Assembly (NCBI RefSeq): GCF_004359215.1 | Contig: NW_027152082.1 | Coordinates: forward strand, 81,083 to 145,082 | Reading direction: 5' to 3' | From: Bremia lactucae | Lineage: Eukaryota; Oomycota; Peronosporomycetes; Peronosporales; Peronosporaceae | DNA length: 64,000 nt | Shown: in pieces, positions 20,538 through 31,360 of the stretch | Numbering within the stretch: the first letter of the stretch is position 1 | How the letters are laid out: each line of letters starts with the position of its first letter | Notes under the pieces: generated by a model | What the model was told of the DNA's origin: nothing | Database searches by the model: none | What the model saw: the letters and a program-made list of their open reading frames with translations, nothing else | Made by a program: the position numbers and the translations under genes

Positions 20538-20838
20538 TGTAACGGGGTGTGTCGTTACATGAAATTAAAATTTAAAGGTTGCTAAACTAAAAGGTAGATA
20601 ATATTTAGAGAATATTACTTTACATAGTTATATTCGAAAAGCTTATCCACTGGTAGATATAGGCCATTATATATACTTGCTCGCGGTCCAGTCAGCGCTG
20701 GACGCGCGCAAAGTGAGAGACAGATAAGACTTTACTACTTGTTTTGTATAAGTTTATAATTAAGTTAGTATTAAGTAGATAGAAACAGAAAAACTTAATT
20801 ATATTCAATACAGTTTACTTTTAACCCTCTTTCTTCTT
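20538..20838 (+). repeat. Family A 3' LTR, partial
   Basis: Starts TGTAACGGGGTGTGTCG right after the purine tract and follows the family A LTR for about 300 bp, to TTAACCCTCTT. The reverse complement of 1-90 gives a further LTR end that this copy lacks. Confidence 0.8.
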
Positions 20839-21960
20839 TCCCGCGCCATTCACACCTGCTCTGATATTACCTATGCCGTCCTCATCCACACCATCATCAC
20901 ATAATAGCATGCTTCCTTCCCCAGAGATTAAGTTTTCCAGCTGGGAGCGGCTTTGGATACAAGAAGAGGGGTGTGATTATAAGAATTAATACAAATATAC
21001 GAGAATTCGTCATATTCATTCACCAGATAGTTCTGCTTTCGGACACAAATATGAATCAGTCTTTAATATCGTAAGAAGCCAATAATATGAAACGGGTAAA
21101 CAAGCTAGTGTTTGACCAGTTAAACAGAACACCCCAAGAATAATTCTCATAAATTATACACTTCACTCAAAGTGTAATGCACTATAGATCATTTAAGACA
21201 ACCCACATCACCCCACGCCTATCCCTCTCCATTGCAAATAGAAAAATGCGATTTTAACTCAGCTGAGAAGCTAGATTTTCATTCACTTCAGCTTTGCCGT
21301 GCACCTTCTACACCGTTGGCCGTCTAGCTATCTACTGGTAATCTATTGCGTATCTTGATAGAAACAATGCAAAGCATTGCGACGTTGTCCAGTATCGTTG
21401 GGTGTAGACGGAAGAACGGCGGCCTGGAGGGCCCTACACAGCAAATTTTTTTGTATCTACAAATTCCTATGGTATTTAATTAAACGGGTCCATTTTTTGT
21501 ATACAATTATGCCTGGTAGAGCATGGCTAATTCAGCCAGTAGAAATCGCCTCCGAACACGCGCATATAGACTTGTCATACATACTCAGATCATGCGAATT
21601 TTTCCTATTTCTTAACATGAAATATAATTTCGATGAGTTGTCATCAATCAATGCAGAAAATACATATTAACTCGCTGGCATGTATTGGTAGTAATGGCAA
21701 GGCGTTCGCCTTCTCTAGGCTAACGGTGTCGCTCAAATTTGTTCTGACTTTGATTTCTACACTTCTATCCTGGGTCTAAAGCGTATTGTGTAACCTTAAG
21801 CTAACATTCTGCCTTATGTAATCTTATATAACATTCTGCCTTATGTAATCTATAGAATCGGCTGCCGAATCTAATGCTGTTGTAGTGTGAGCATTGTAGA
21901 TGTGAATTGATTGAGGTGTCACGACAGGACACGTTAAATTGCTAACAGGGCAAGCCATTA
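20839..21960. other. Unassigned region, possible N-terminus of a MULE
   Basis: A short plus-strand frame from the ATG at 20872 (SPEIKFSSWERLWIQEE) resembles the opening of oomycete MULE transposases, but stops after about 38 codons. The frame at 21377-21670 has no recognisable family. A 21-base direct repeat (AACATTCTGCCTTATGTAAT) occurs at about 21803 and 21831. Nothing else recognised. Confidence 0.35.
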
Positions 21961-22029
21961 TTTCATCCCGCATGGCCAGTGCAAAGAGATAATAGAGCTT
22001 GTCTGACTAGCAATCGACCATTTGACTGG

Positions 22030-23400
22030 TCGGAGCAGAGAGCGCTAAAGCTAAAGGTAAAATAGCCACTACGTAGAAGCACCCAGGCAGTGGCACGTCG
22101 CATCAGTTGCCATTGGAAGGTCATTGGCAAGAAGAGGACCTTTCGCACATGAGCGAAGCTGTGTATAGCATAACCACAATCCGTCAACCAACAAGGCAGG
22201 ATATTTTAGCAGTCGGCGATTGACAAAGCAGGTGAAGCACACTGTCAATATGTCCTTAGCTGCTGGATTCCCTGCTCATCAGATTTTGACGTCATTACGT
22301 CAAGACAACTGCAAATCACTGGCTGCTGCCAGAAATGTTTTACAACGCTTCCGCCAAGCGCTTACAGAAAAATCTGGCTGGGCGCACGCCAGTTCATGTG
22401 CTTTTGGATGAGCTTTATCAAAGCCTATGTAACAGCAGCGGTAAAATGAGAAGACTTTTTATTGCGCAACCAGAATCATATTTTCTTGCTAGGCGCTTCA
22501 ATTCAGTCATATTGTTGGGCTGCGCTGCACGTGCATGACAAACAGATTTAAAGTGTCATTGTTATATGTGATCGAGCAGACTGCCCTCAATACATCATTT
22601 ACCATCGCCATCATTTTTTTAATAGGGAGGAGGTAAGCGATTTCTTTGGGCCTAAGCTGAGCTCAGCAAACTGTTCAATGGCGAGCTCCCGTCGGTTATT
22701 GAAATGCAGATAAAGGGCTTGGTACTGCGTTTGCTCGAGTGGCTGGCTCCAAAGTTCCCAACAACTTCTTTGCGGTTGGAAAGAACGTTTTTTTACTCAA
22801 ACAAAAAAAAACACAACAGATGGTAATTGCCACACACATTTCATAAAGTCATGGACAAGCGTTTGGCACGCGCAGATTTGAAAGGTATTGAAACAAAGAA
22901 AACAGAATTGTTCAATAGATTGCAACTATCCTAACGCTTCTTCAGTATCTGAGCGAAACTTGGCTTCATGACACGGAAAAGTTTGTAACTGCTTGTGCCA
23001 ATGATTGCCAATATCTTTGCAACACAGCAACATTTGCCGTTGAAGGTATCGAAGAAATATCTACTAGCTAGTAAAGGAGACTCGCACGCCCATATGCTTC
23101 AACGTCAAGCGGATAGGCTCTTTGCTGCGGAAGCTACTCGGAAGACCATAATTTGCGACAATTACTATGTTTAAGCACCTTGTCGGGAAGTGAGCCGTTG
23201 TGCTTTGAAGTTGATTGATGAACAGCGGGGTTTGTTGTTAAGATGATAGAACATTAAGCATTGTCAATTTTTAAGGCACATTTCGACGCACATTAGGTCT
23301 CCATGCGCAAACAAGATTATCCTAGCTGGGAAAGGACCCATTCCATTGGATACGATCCCGAAACACTGGCATTTGCACTACATTCCTGTAGCTGAAAATC
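22030..23400 (+). pseudogene. MULE (Mutator-like) transposase pseudogene
   Basis: About 22100-22330 reads like the FAR1/MULE N-terminal part: GPFAHE, HNHNPSTNKAG, RRLTKQVKHTV, then AAGFPAHQILTSLRQDNC. About 22335-22540 reads LAGRTPVHVLLDELYQS, then LFIAQPESYFLARRF, which in intact relatives leads to the first catalytic aspartate. About 23060-23140 has HAHMLQRQADRLF, and about 23330-23395 has GPIPLDTIPKHWHLHYIP, the characteristic C-terminal block. Stops and frame changes break it throughout. Terminal inverted repeats were not located. Confidence 0.6.
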
Positions 23401-23581
23401 ACCTGTAGATAAGCCTCAGGTTAGCACTTGTTGTCAGAAAGTGCTGCGTTGCCGACAAAATGCAGAATACATACGCACTATATCCCAGCTTCATTGGATA
23501 TTCCTCTGCCATACATAACGCAAGTGCATGTAAACCACAATGGCCATCGGCAGGTACGTCAGTCACCCTCAGTAAAGACAC
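23399..23581 (-). pseudogene. OTU-type cysteine protease fragment
   Basis: The minus-strand frame reads VTDVPADGHCGLHALALCMA, matching the catalytic block of OTU deubiquitinases (Asp, Cys and following helix, DGxCxxxAL). Only about 60 codons are open and the C-terminal histidine part is missing here. It lies just after the MULE C-terminal block on the opposite strand. OTU domains are known passengers or fusion partners of transposons. A related fragment is at about 61810-62140. Confidence 0.55.
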
Positions 23582-23934
23582 TGCTGTAGATGAGTCTCGT
23601 CTTCAATGGCATAAAATGGCAAAAAAATAGCGCTGTCAACCAATATTTTTCAAGGACCAGAGTGTGCAATCTTGGCTGCAAGCTTGTATGCTTGCCCAAT
23701 CATTTGTGTATGACGAGGATCATGCGACAATTTTCTGACCTGACTGGCGGCATGGAAATTATTTATTGCATGTAGATGGAAATCAAATGAGAACTACAGC
23801 CTGCTAGAGTTAGTGTGGATGCCCGTCGGTTGCATTATTCCAATGTTGCGAAGTCTAACTTTTGGCTGCAGTGGATTCCAGAAGAGGCTTGATCGATGAA
23901 AAGTAATTAACTGAAATAAATTCTCTTGTTACGG

Positions 23935-24280
23935 ATGTTTACGTTGCGGTGTATGGTCCTGAACGCGCCTTCTCCAATGGCATCGTCTAATTCTGAAAAA
24001 CGAGTCGCCTTCGACTGCCTTAAACTTACAGAGTCGATGGCCGAATTCGCAGTGGAGGAAGCTCAGCGGCTTCTTCCTCAAATATCGTGCCGCCTAGCGT
24101 CTAGCTGAGAATCGGTTGCGTCAGCTTAGGGACATGTAATCCTCTACTCAGCACACCTCACTTCGCGTCACGGTAGAAGGCGGTGGCTGCTCTGGCTTTC
24201 AATACGTGATTAAATTGGAAAAAGATACGACGCCAGACGTCGAGGAGTTAAATTTTAAATGTGGATTGTTGTGCAGCGGT
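23935..24280 (+). pseudogene. ISCA2-like A-type Fe-S carrier, broken gene
   Basis: The ATG at 23935 opens a short presequence-like N-terminus (MFTLRCMVLNAPSP), then RVAFDCLKLTES, the usual start of an A-type Fe-S carrier. After frame damage and a stop at about 24135 comes LRVTVEGGGCSGFQYVIKLE (24162-24220), the hallmark block with the first conserved cysteine. The C-terminal CxC part cannot be found. The family assists 4Fe-4S assembly in mitochondria. It is either a dead copy or a gene whose exon structure I could not resolve; no GT-AG pair restored it. Confidence 0.6.
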
Positions 24281-24715
24281 GGCGTTTGCACGCAATGTGG
24301 TGCGATAAGGGTGGTGAATTTAGTAGAAACTGGGGTGTATTTAGCAATTTCCATCGTAAAAAGTCTATTAGAATTCAAATAACATTGGACGGGCCTTAAT
24401 TCGAAAGGCTTATCCTGATGAGATTCTATACAAGTTCACGAGAAATTATGTGATATTGGTCGTATATATGACGTGCGATATTATATCAAGTCCGTGACTC
24501 GCACATTAGCGACCATTTGAGTATAGAAAATGCGTAGTTACCAGCACTAGAAGCCTCCCATATTCAGAAGGGTAGCTAAATATAAAAAGGATTGTAAGAT
24601 ATGTCAGCTCATGTAGGCAGCACCATCTCCTGCAGCGACTTTGGCAAGTTTCTGTATGGCTGAAAGCTAAAAAGTCTAACCTTCATATTTGGTTTAAAAA
24701 GAAAATCACGGAGTT
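24281..24715. other. Unassigned spacer
   Basis: Weakly AT-rich, no domain recognised. It separates the broken ISCA2-like gene from the family C LTR. Confidence 0.4.
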
Positions 24716-24871
24716 TGTAACGGGGTGTCCCGTTACAATGTTACTAAATTTGGTAATGTTGAAGCAACAACAAAACAGTGCCGGTGATTGTTTGATTAAA
24801 GTTTAAATCAACCCCGCTAATCGTTACTAGACAACGATTGAGCAGTGCGCAAGGACAGTAGAGAGAAGATC

Positions 24872-25410
24872 TGTAACGGGCTAAGAAAAAAATGTTGCCT
24901 TATGTTGCACAATCCCCGTGAAGTACACCTTTTGTACTTAAGGGATGGTCAATTACTAAGTGAAGTAATTAGACCCACCACTTGGGTGTGGTTCACGTTG
25001 TGACCATCCCTTGTGCATGTGATGTCCCTGAAAGCATTCACATTAGCGGGGATGACGGCTAGCGTCATCCGTTATGCGGGCTATCTAAAAAGGTACGCTT
25101 GCACTACATATTAGTGTCTATCTACAGAGATGGCATTTTAGGATTGGTTAAAAATAGGAATTTATTTTTATTAAGATTAAATATAAATCATTCTGAAAAC
25201 TACTTCCTATTTCGTTAGTGCTCACGCGGAGCCGGATTACCGCACCTGTGACGTTACTTCGTCTACGGCTTATAGTCCGATGGGATAGGTCGCTTAGGCG
25301 CCCACCGGTTACCTCACCGCACGCAAGAGAAGACGGTAAAACCTCTTTCTCGCTGTGCTTAGGTGTGTGGTTATGTAGTGCGTGGCGGCATTAAGACGTG
25401 TCCGTCTACA
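24872..25410 (+). repeat. Family D 5' LTR (539 bp)
   Basis: Starts TGTAACGGGC and ends CCGTCTACA. Matches the 3' LTR at 31361 and the reverse complement of 62154-62684. Contains a small hairpin (AAGTACA...TGTACTT) at about 24920-24940, also kept in the other copies. Confidence 0.85.
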
Positions 25411-25412
25411 CT

Positions 25413-25424
25413 TGGTAGCACTTG
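25413..25424 (+). promoter_or_regulatory. Primer-binding site of family D
   Basis: TGGTAGCACTTG two bases past the 5' LTR. The same TGGTAGCACT core occurs at the primer site of family B (complement of 60043-60053) and after the family C LTR (52227), so these families appear to use the same tRNA primer. Confidence 0.65.
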
Positions 25425-26574
25425 AAATCCTCCCCACGACCCGCATCTCTTAGCGTGTACGTGATGGTGAGCCTCAGTATTGATTGGGCTCATTCCCCTT
25501 ATCTCTCCGATCATCATCGGGAGTTGGCTGAGCACATGACCCAGGGACTTGGTGAACAAGCCCCGGCCAGGCTCTTGAGTTGTCCTCCTGAGCAACATAT
25601 TGCTCAGCTTAAGACGTTCGTGCTCGGAAAGTGAAAAGTCGCGTCCGAGGCGCACAGTTATGCTGCGGCGGAGTGTGTCACTCAGACTCCCCGCTTTAAT
25701 CGGAGTAACGCAAAAACGGAGAAGGGTGAGCTGAGGCGTGAGCAGGCTTAGCGAAAGGCACTCAACAAGACTGCTCAGATTTCTCCGCCCGGCCGCATCA
25801 GCCGAAGCCCATTGGGATGAGCCCGCCCAAGTTCGATGGAATTGCAGCGCACACGATTGCCCACTGGCTGTTAGCCGTGGAGCAATGCGGTGTGGCGCAG
25901 CTCATCGAGGACGACAGCCGGATGGTGTCGTACGCCATGTCGCACTTGCGCGACAAGGCCTCAGAGTGGGCTTACTCATCGCTTACGGCGGATGTTAAGG
26001 CGTTCCTTTCGTGGGGGATCTTTACGACAAAGATTCGCGCCATGCATCAGCCGCCGAACAACGAGGTGCTGCTTCAGACGCGCTTCTTTTTTGGAGCGCA
26101 TAGGCGAAGAGATCACTGCAAGAGTATGTGCGGGAGTTGCGCTAGCTGTCGGCATCCATTACAGTGGGTCCGATTCCGGAGCACATTAAGGTGCCCACAT
26201 TTATAGACGGACTACGGCATGGCCCATCACGACAGGCTCTTTTCAGAAAGGTGCCGTCGACGATGAAAGCGGCAATTCAAATTGCCTTAGTTGAGGAGCA
26301 ATCCATCAACAGTGCCTCGACGACAGCTTGGTATAAGTTGTCAGCCAAGAGGTCAGATGCCACTCCTACGGAGTTGGAAAATGTAGGTGCAGTCTGCTTT
26401 AAGTGCGGCAAGCGCGGCCATATGATGGCTCGGTGCTATGTCAGGGTCCCTGCTGGGGCGAAAACGCCCAGCAAGATGACCCCCTCCCCTAAGTGCGATG
26501 GCAAGAACCAGCGTGTGAGACTCATGAGTTCTGCATCGACCACTGATGGGTCGGGAAATGCAGGAGAGCAGTAG
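25422..26574 (+). pseudogene. Family D gag (pseudogene)
   Basis: Three frames in succession. 25422-25634 gives an N-terminal region (DHHRELAEHMTQGLGEQ), stopped at 25632. 25817-26100 gives the capsid core (SPPKFDGIAAHTIAHWL, MSHLRDKASEWAYSSL). 26164-26574 gives VPTFIDGLRHGPSRQALF and a clean CX2CX4HX4C zinc knuckle, CFKCGKRGHMMARC, at about 26395. Frame changes lie near 26100 and upstream of 25817. Confidence 0.8.
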
Positions 26575-26627
26575 GGGCGGGATGCCCTACTGACGCGGAC
26601 TCTGAAGCTACCCCTAAGTTCAGAGTT

Positions 26628-27192
26628 GTGGAACAAATGGGTAGCATAGTCCCTGTGGTCTCGGAACTTCGGACCTCAACCCTGCTGGTCTATAGCGTTC
26701 AAGTAAGAGGCTATGACCAGGTACTGACCCTTTCATTGGATTCCGGTGCATCACAAAATTTTGTAAGACTCGCGGCTCTAAGAAAGAGATTGGCGATGTT
26801 TGAGTCGCTTTGCCAGGATGGCAAGAGAGAAGAGGCGACCGTTCGTTAAGTCTGAGGGAGTTCGGGTAGAACTCGCCTTCAGCTTTAGTGACTTCTCTTG
26901 TAAAGAGAAGTTCACAGTGCTAGGAATGGAGAGTCCGTATGACCTCATCCTAGGCATGCCATGGTTGGCAAAGTACCAACCATGGATAGACTGGCGTACA
27001 CGCACAGTTGCGAACTCTACGCAGGACACCGGAAAGGATGTGCTCCTGCGAGAGGCCTATGCAACTGATGTCGTGTCGAACACAGTTAAGGGTGCGTTAA
27101 CGGGATGTCAAACGTCACCAATTCCTACCCAGCTCGTGGAGACTGAGGTAGTGAATAGGACGATGACAAGTAGTCATGCGTCATGCACATAG
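26628..27192 (+). pseudogene. Family D retropepsin (pseudogene)
   Basis: LTLSLDSGASQNFVRL at about 26730-26780 holds the catalytic DSGA. After a frame change at about 26830 comes LGMESPYDLILGMPWLAKYQ, the second half of the RVP_2 fold. The active site itself is intact. Confidence 0.8.
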
Positions 27193-27760
27193 CCAAAGGC
27201 CTGTGGCAGTAGACGGCGAGCTGACAGGAAGTCAAGCGTCGCATAAACCGGCACAGTGCCCAGAGCCTCGTGCGGTTGGAAGGGGTGCGTTAGCCAGGAG
27301 AGCAACGGCACCCGCTTCCCAGAAAAAGGTCGTGGTGACTTGAAGAGAGAGTACCCGACAAATTAGGACGATCAAAGGCACGTCTAAACGAGTGACCCTT
27401 AAATCAGTCCCTAATAAAGAGGACGGGCCTTCGAACGAGGTGTTCGAGGCCGTCAAAGACGAAATTGCGGAGGCATCCTCAGTTGAGGTGCTCCGGCAAG
27501 TCTTTAAATCTGCCGAGGAGATAGTAAATCTCCCGGAGATGTCGTGGGATCTGTTCCTTGCCGAATTAAAGGAAGGAAAGATCCACGAAATAGTCGCACC
27601 AGTTCCAGAAGAGAACTTGGTGGACTGTAGCGCGTCGTCCACAATGGACGAGAGCGTCCTAGAAACGGACAAAAAGAAACGATTCGCTGCTCAAGGCTGG
27701 GATGCCTTGAGAGACAGTCCGTTCTGAGGTTTTGTGAAAATATCGCGATGTGTTCCCAGA
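27193..27760 (+). pseudogene. Family D protease-to-RT linker
   Basis: 27392-27727 is one open frame with no enzyme domain: an acidic, helix-prone stretch (EAVKDEIAEASSVEV) ending FAAQGWDALRDSPF. A piece of it recurs in family E near 10430 on the minus strand. Confidence 0.65.
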
Positions 27761-28520
27761 AGAAGTGCCGAGCCGCGTACCAGCAGATAATGGCATCGGG
27801 CACGAAATTTATTTAGAACCTGGCACCAAGTATTGTGTGACCAGGCAATGGCCGTAGTCGAAAGAACAAGTCGATTATATCGATGAGTTCTTCGACAAAC
27901 GATCCAAGGCGAGACATGTACGTGAGAGCAAGTCGCCTCACTGCAGCCCGACGTTCTGTGTGCGTAAAGCCATAGGTGGATAACGCCTGGTTTACAAATA
28001 CAATAAGCTGAACACGGCCACCATTTCCGCGCAACGCCAATCCAGTGGAAAAATGTCTTGTTGAACTCCATGGGAAAGTCAGCTATTTATTCCGCTTGAT
28101 TTGAAAAGATGGCTACTATCAGGTAGTCTGATGTAGCTAAAACGGCAGTAAGCACCCCAAGCGGTATGCTTTGGGAGTGGCGTGTGATGCCCCAATGTTT
28201 GAAAGATTGCACCAGCGACATTCAATCGAGTGGTGGCTCACGTGATGCGTCAGCACCGTGCCTACGCGTTCTATTACTTTTACGATGTATTCGTGCATAG
28301 AAGGGCCGAGGACGGTCTGACCGAAATAGAGTCGCAGAAGCGTCATTTAGACGCTGTGTTGCAGACTTTGGGTGACCCCCAATTGTACGTCAACTTGCAA
28401 AAGTGCGTCATTGGGGTACCTGGGATACCTGTGCTGGGCTGCATCGTAGGTACACATGGTGTACGAGCAGACCCAGACAAGGTAAATCGGTAAAGGAATG
28501 GCTACTTCCATGACATGTGA
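27761..28520 (+). pseudogene. Family D reverse transcriptase (pseudogene)
   Basis: The frames read GHEIYLEPGTKYCVTRQWP, then SPHCSPTFCVRKAIGG, then ATFNRVVAHVMRQHRAYAF, then FYDVFVHRRAEDG. The catalytic YxDD box is altered to FYDV. The connection block YVNLQKCVIGVPGIPVLGC follows. Several stops in the first half. Confidence 0.8.
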
Positions 28521-28539
28521 AGGATTTGCGCCAATTCAT

Positions 28540-29141
28540 AGGGCTCGCTAATTACTTGCATGAGTATAGCAAGAATTATGCTGAGCGAACTTGACCATTA
28601 TTTGACCTCCTTAAAAAAGGACGCAGAATGGTTTTGGTTGAAAGACATAGAAGATGCTTCCACACCAGTGGAGCAATCTCTTGTAGAGGCATCGGTCTTG
28701 GCATTGTCAGAGGCGGATAAGCCCTTTAGCGTCGTCTGCGATGCAAGTAATTTTGCAATCGGCAGCGCGCTCATGTAGAAGGATGACGACGGCGTTGACC
28801 GTGTCATCTCTTATCAGTCCCGGTTTTTGAAAGCTGCGGAACTGAGTTACCCTGTGCGTGACAAAGAGCTACTTTTAATAAAGTATGCTCTTGTCAAGTT
28901 TCGAGTGCACCTACTGGGCACCGAACCGCTTGTGGTTTATACGGATCACGCATCACTGCGGACCGCCATAAACTCACCGCACCTCTCGCCTAGAATGGCA
29001 AGATGGCTTACATTCTTCTCTGAATTTAATTCCAAAGTTGAATACAAGCCGGGTAAGTCGAATGTCTTGGCTGACTCTATATCGCGCAGACCAGACTTTG
29101 AGGTAAGACACCAGGAAAGTGTGTCTTGCACTAAAACATAA
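28540..29141 (+). pseudogene. Family D RNase H (pseudogene)
   Basis: FSVVCDASNFAIGSALM, a stop at about 28776, then SYPVRDKELLLIKYALVKF, PLVVYTDHASLRTAINSP and the end signature VLADSISRRPDFE. The three acidic catalytic residues are present; one stop codon interrupts. Confidence 0.85.
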
Positions 29142-29179
29142 CTTCAGCCGTCAACGTTGGCAGCCATGAGGGTAACCAC

Positions 29180-29790
29180 GTGACGAGCTCATTAGCCTCT
29201 GAAATAAAACAGAGCTACAGTCAGGACGACCATAGTCGCCTGCTGTTGGATCACTTTGGTGGACGAAAGGTAACCCTTCCGTCGCATCTGAAAGCTAGGC
29301 TAAATCGCTTTAGCTACAGCGATGGTCTGTTATGGCATCAGCTGCCCTCTTATGATACCTTGGAATATATGTGCCTCATCACACAGATCTCAAGCTGATG
29401 ATCCTTCACGAGCTTTATGATGCGCCATCGAGTGGGCATCTGGCCATCACACAAAAAGTCCGTGACGCGATGGCAAGCGCACATGATAAACAAAAATAGT
29501 AAGTTGACAGAAATGGTCGCAAAAATAATGAACTCTTTCGAGTGAAAGGAAAAGTACTTTTAAGTGCTGTGCTACTTACAGATACTACGAAGTTGTTGCC
29601 GCGTTTCATTGGCCCATTTACGGTGGCAGAATAGGTTGGAGACCTAAATTACAGACTCACCCTTCCCCGTATATGAAGACGCACCCCGTATTTTACGTGG
29701 GTCGTCTAAAACGGTATGTTGATCCAGAAGAGATCAAATATTCCCATCCGTCTAAGGAGACCGATGTTGACGCCGACTGTGAGTCGAGCT
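29180..29790 (+). pseudogene. Family D integrase with catalytic core deleted
   Basis: The N-terminal part leads into the first half of the zinc-binding domain (LMILHELYDAPSSGHLAITQK, one residue group interrupted by a frame change). At about 29455 the sequence jumps directly to KVRDAMASAHDKQK and LLPRFIGPFTVAE of the C-terminal SH3-like domain, then HPVFYVGRLKRY-like sequence. The whole DDE core, roughly 500 bp in the other families, is absent. Confidence 0.75.
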
Positions 29791-30295
29791 GAGGGAGTTG
29801 GCGAAGGTGAAAAATTCAGCCGATGACTCCTCCCACCATGATAAGGACTCGGAGAGCGAGCGCATAAGGCGGGTCCCTCAGCATCAATTTCTCTAGGATG
29901 TCAGGCCGCAATTTCAAGCGTTCATAACCCTGACGATTCTTCGCGCGGACATTTTGAAGATCCGAGGTCAGTGCAAGTCTTGACCCTCGGGATCCCCAAT
30001 GCGTCGTCCAACAGCGCTTAATGCCTGCGACTGAACAAATGCGGGTAAGGCAGCCGCGAGTAGGTGGGCAAGATCGCATCTCCTTTCGAGCGCCGCCTGC
30101 ACTAATGGATGCGGGTGGGAACCAACGCTTCCTTGTTTGAGAGTTGCATGCCCGCCGCTCCGTGAGGCAAAAATATCAGATCCTCGCGCAGTGGAGGGGA
30201 TACCCGAAGAGTTTCGACTCTTGGGAACCGATGGATACCCTACGTATTTTTTTTTTTGATGCCCGGCTTAGTGACTGCCTATGAAAAGGAGCACC
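29791..30295 (+). pseudogene. Family D integrase tail and chromodomain
   Basis: At 30170-30260 the plus frame reads YQILAQWRGYPKSFDSWEP, a chromodomain core, and then a T-rich slip. The reverse complement of about 63760-63880 encodes the same domain in the second family D copy (YQILVQWKGYPKSFDSW). The preceding 370 bp are a linker rich in charged residues, with stops. Confidence 0.75.
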
Positions 30296-31230
30296 AGCTG
30301 AGGCCTCTCCGCTAGTCTCAAATGGACTAGCAGGAGTAGCGAAGTGAGAAGAAACAGGCGGTACAGTACCGCTAATGGTCTCTTTAACACGCAAGCGGGC
30401 AAATTAATTCTCTGCGACCGCTGTTTCACCGCATCGCAATGCGGTTGAAGCGGCGCGTGAATTCCGCCTCGTATTGGTAGGGCGTTTCATTTGAACGCAA
30501 CACGACCGGGATCGGGAAAATGCACCCAAGGGAATTCCCCTCATCCTTGCATGAATTAAAGACGCCATAGTAATTATGAGCGTCTAGAATAGCGCGCTCT
30601 AGGAGCGACGCTTTTGCCCGTTGATACGAAGCCATTGAGATGGAGGGGGCATAAGAGGTATGGCACCCGTCACCTAGCCACGCTCGATACGAATGGCATG
30701 TGACACCGGCTGGACACGCTCACGTGCCGTCGGTGGAGCTTTATGCTTAGACTCTCCTGCCTCACGACCCATTGTGAATAATGGTCTGAACGACAGGTGC
30801 TTTGATTATAGCCAACTGAGAAGCAGCTGCGCCTTTATGGGCAGCGCACTCATTGTTGGTCACTACACTAGCGAGCGCAGACGACGAGACAGCATTGGAA
30901 AACGTTGTTGTCTCAATGTTAGGAGCAATGAGAGAAGTTTGGATGGGCGATAAAGCGCCATCACCCTTCCTCATTAGCTCGCTGTACACTATGGGGTGAC
31001 GGCAGCGTTGTCAACTCATTGTACTCGAAAATGAGCGACGGATCTACCTCCTCACTGTGAAAGTGGGATGGATCTGTAAGTCCAGTTAACGTGACAGCAG
31101 CAGTAGCTGTCAACGTTGTAACTACGGCACTGAGCGACGGCGGCGTGTTAAGGCGGCGCGCGCGCTTCATGCGTGGTTGAGTGGGTGTCTTTGCAGACGA
31201 CCCACCAGCTTGGCCCCTTTTAGGTGGCAT
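30176..31230 (-). pseudogene. Antisense ORF of family D, copy 1
   Basis: From the ATG at 31230 the minus strand reads MPPKRGQAGGSSAKTPTQPR, then a Lys/Arg cluster (a likely nuclear signal), then a Thr/Ala-rich stretch. The frame continues with breaks through KGDGALSPIQTSL, RAKASLLERAILDAHNYYG, PIPVVLRSNETPYQYE and ASPFETSGEASAGAPFHRQ, ending against the chromodomain of pol. The copy at 62815 matches along the whole length at the protein level. The protein family is unknown to me. Several frame breaks make this copy a pseudogene. Confidence 0.6.
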
Positions 31231-31360
31231 CTTTGGCGCCGGGTATGGAAACACAGGTCGCTAGAGCGGCTGAGAAACTAAGCAGCGCGTAAAGCAGCTC
31301 GCTGTTCTTCGCTCCTCTTTGACGAATTTTAAAATGTAAATTCGTTCTTAAGGGGGATGG

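Larger units (their letters stand above)
15928..20838 (+). mobile_element. Family A Ty3/Gypsy retrotransposon, decayed, with scaffold gap
   Basis: Order on the plus strand: partial 5' LTR, leader, gag, protease start, 100 N gap where the reverse transcriptase should be, RNase H, integrase, chromodomain, then an antisense ORF region, a purine tract (AAGGGAGGGGTGA, 20525-20537) and the 3' LTR. This is the chromovirus-like Gypsy order. All frames except RNase H carry damage. The 5' LTR is cut short at about 16127, where the sequence jumps into the leader. Confidence 0.85.

Noticed and set aside
21377..21670. 97-codon plus-strand frame between family A and the MULE
   Set aside because: No family, starts without context and lies in transposon debris. 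Kept only as part of an unassigned region.
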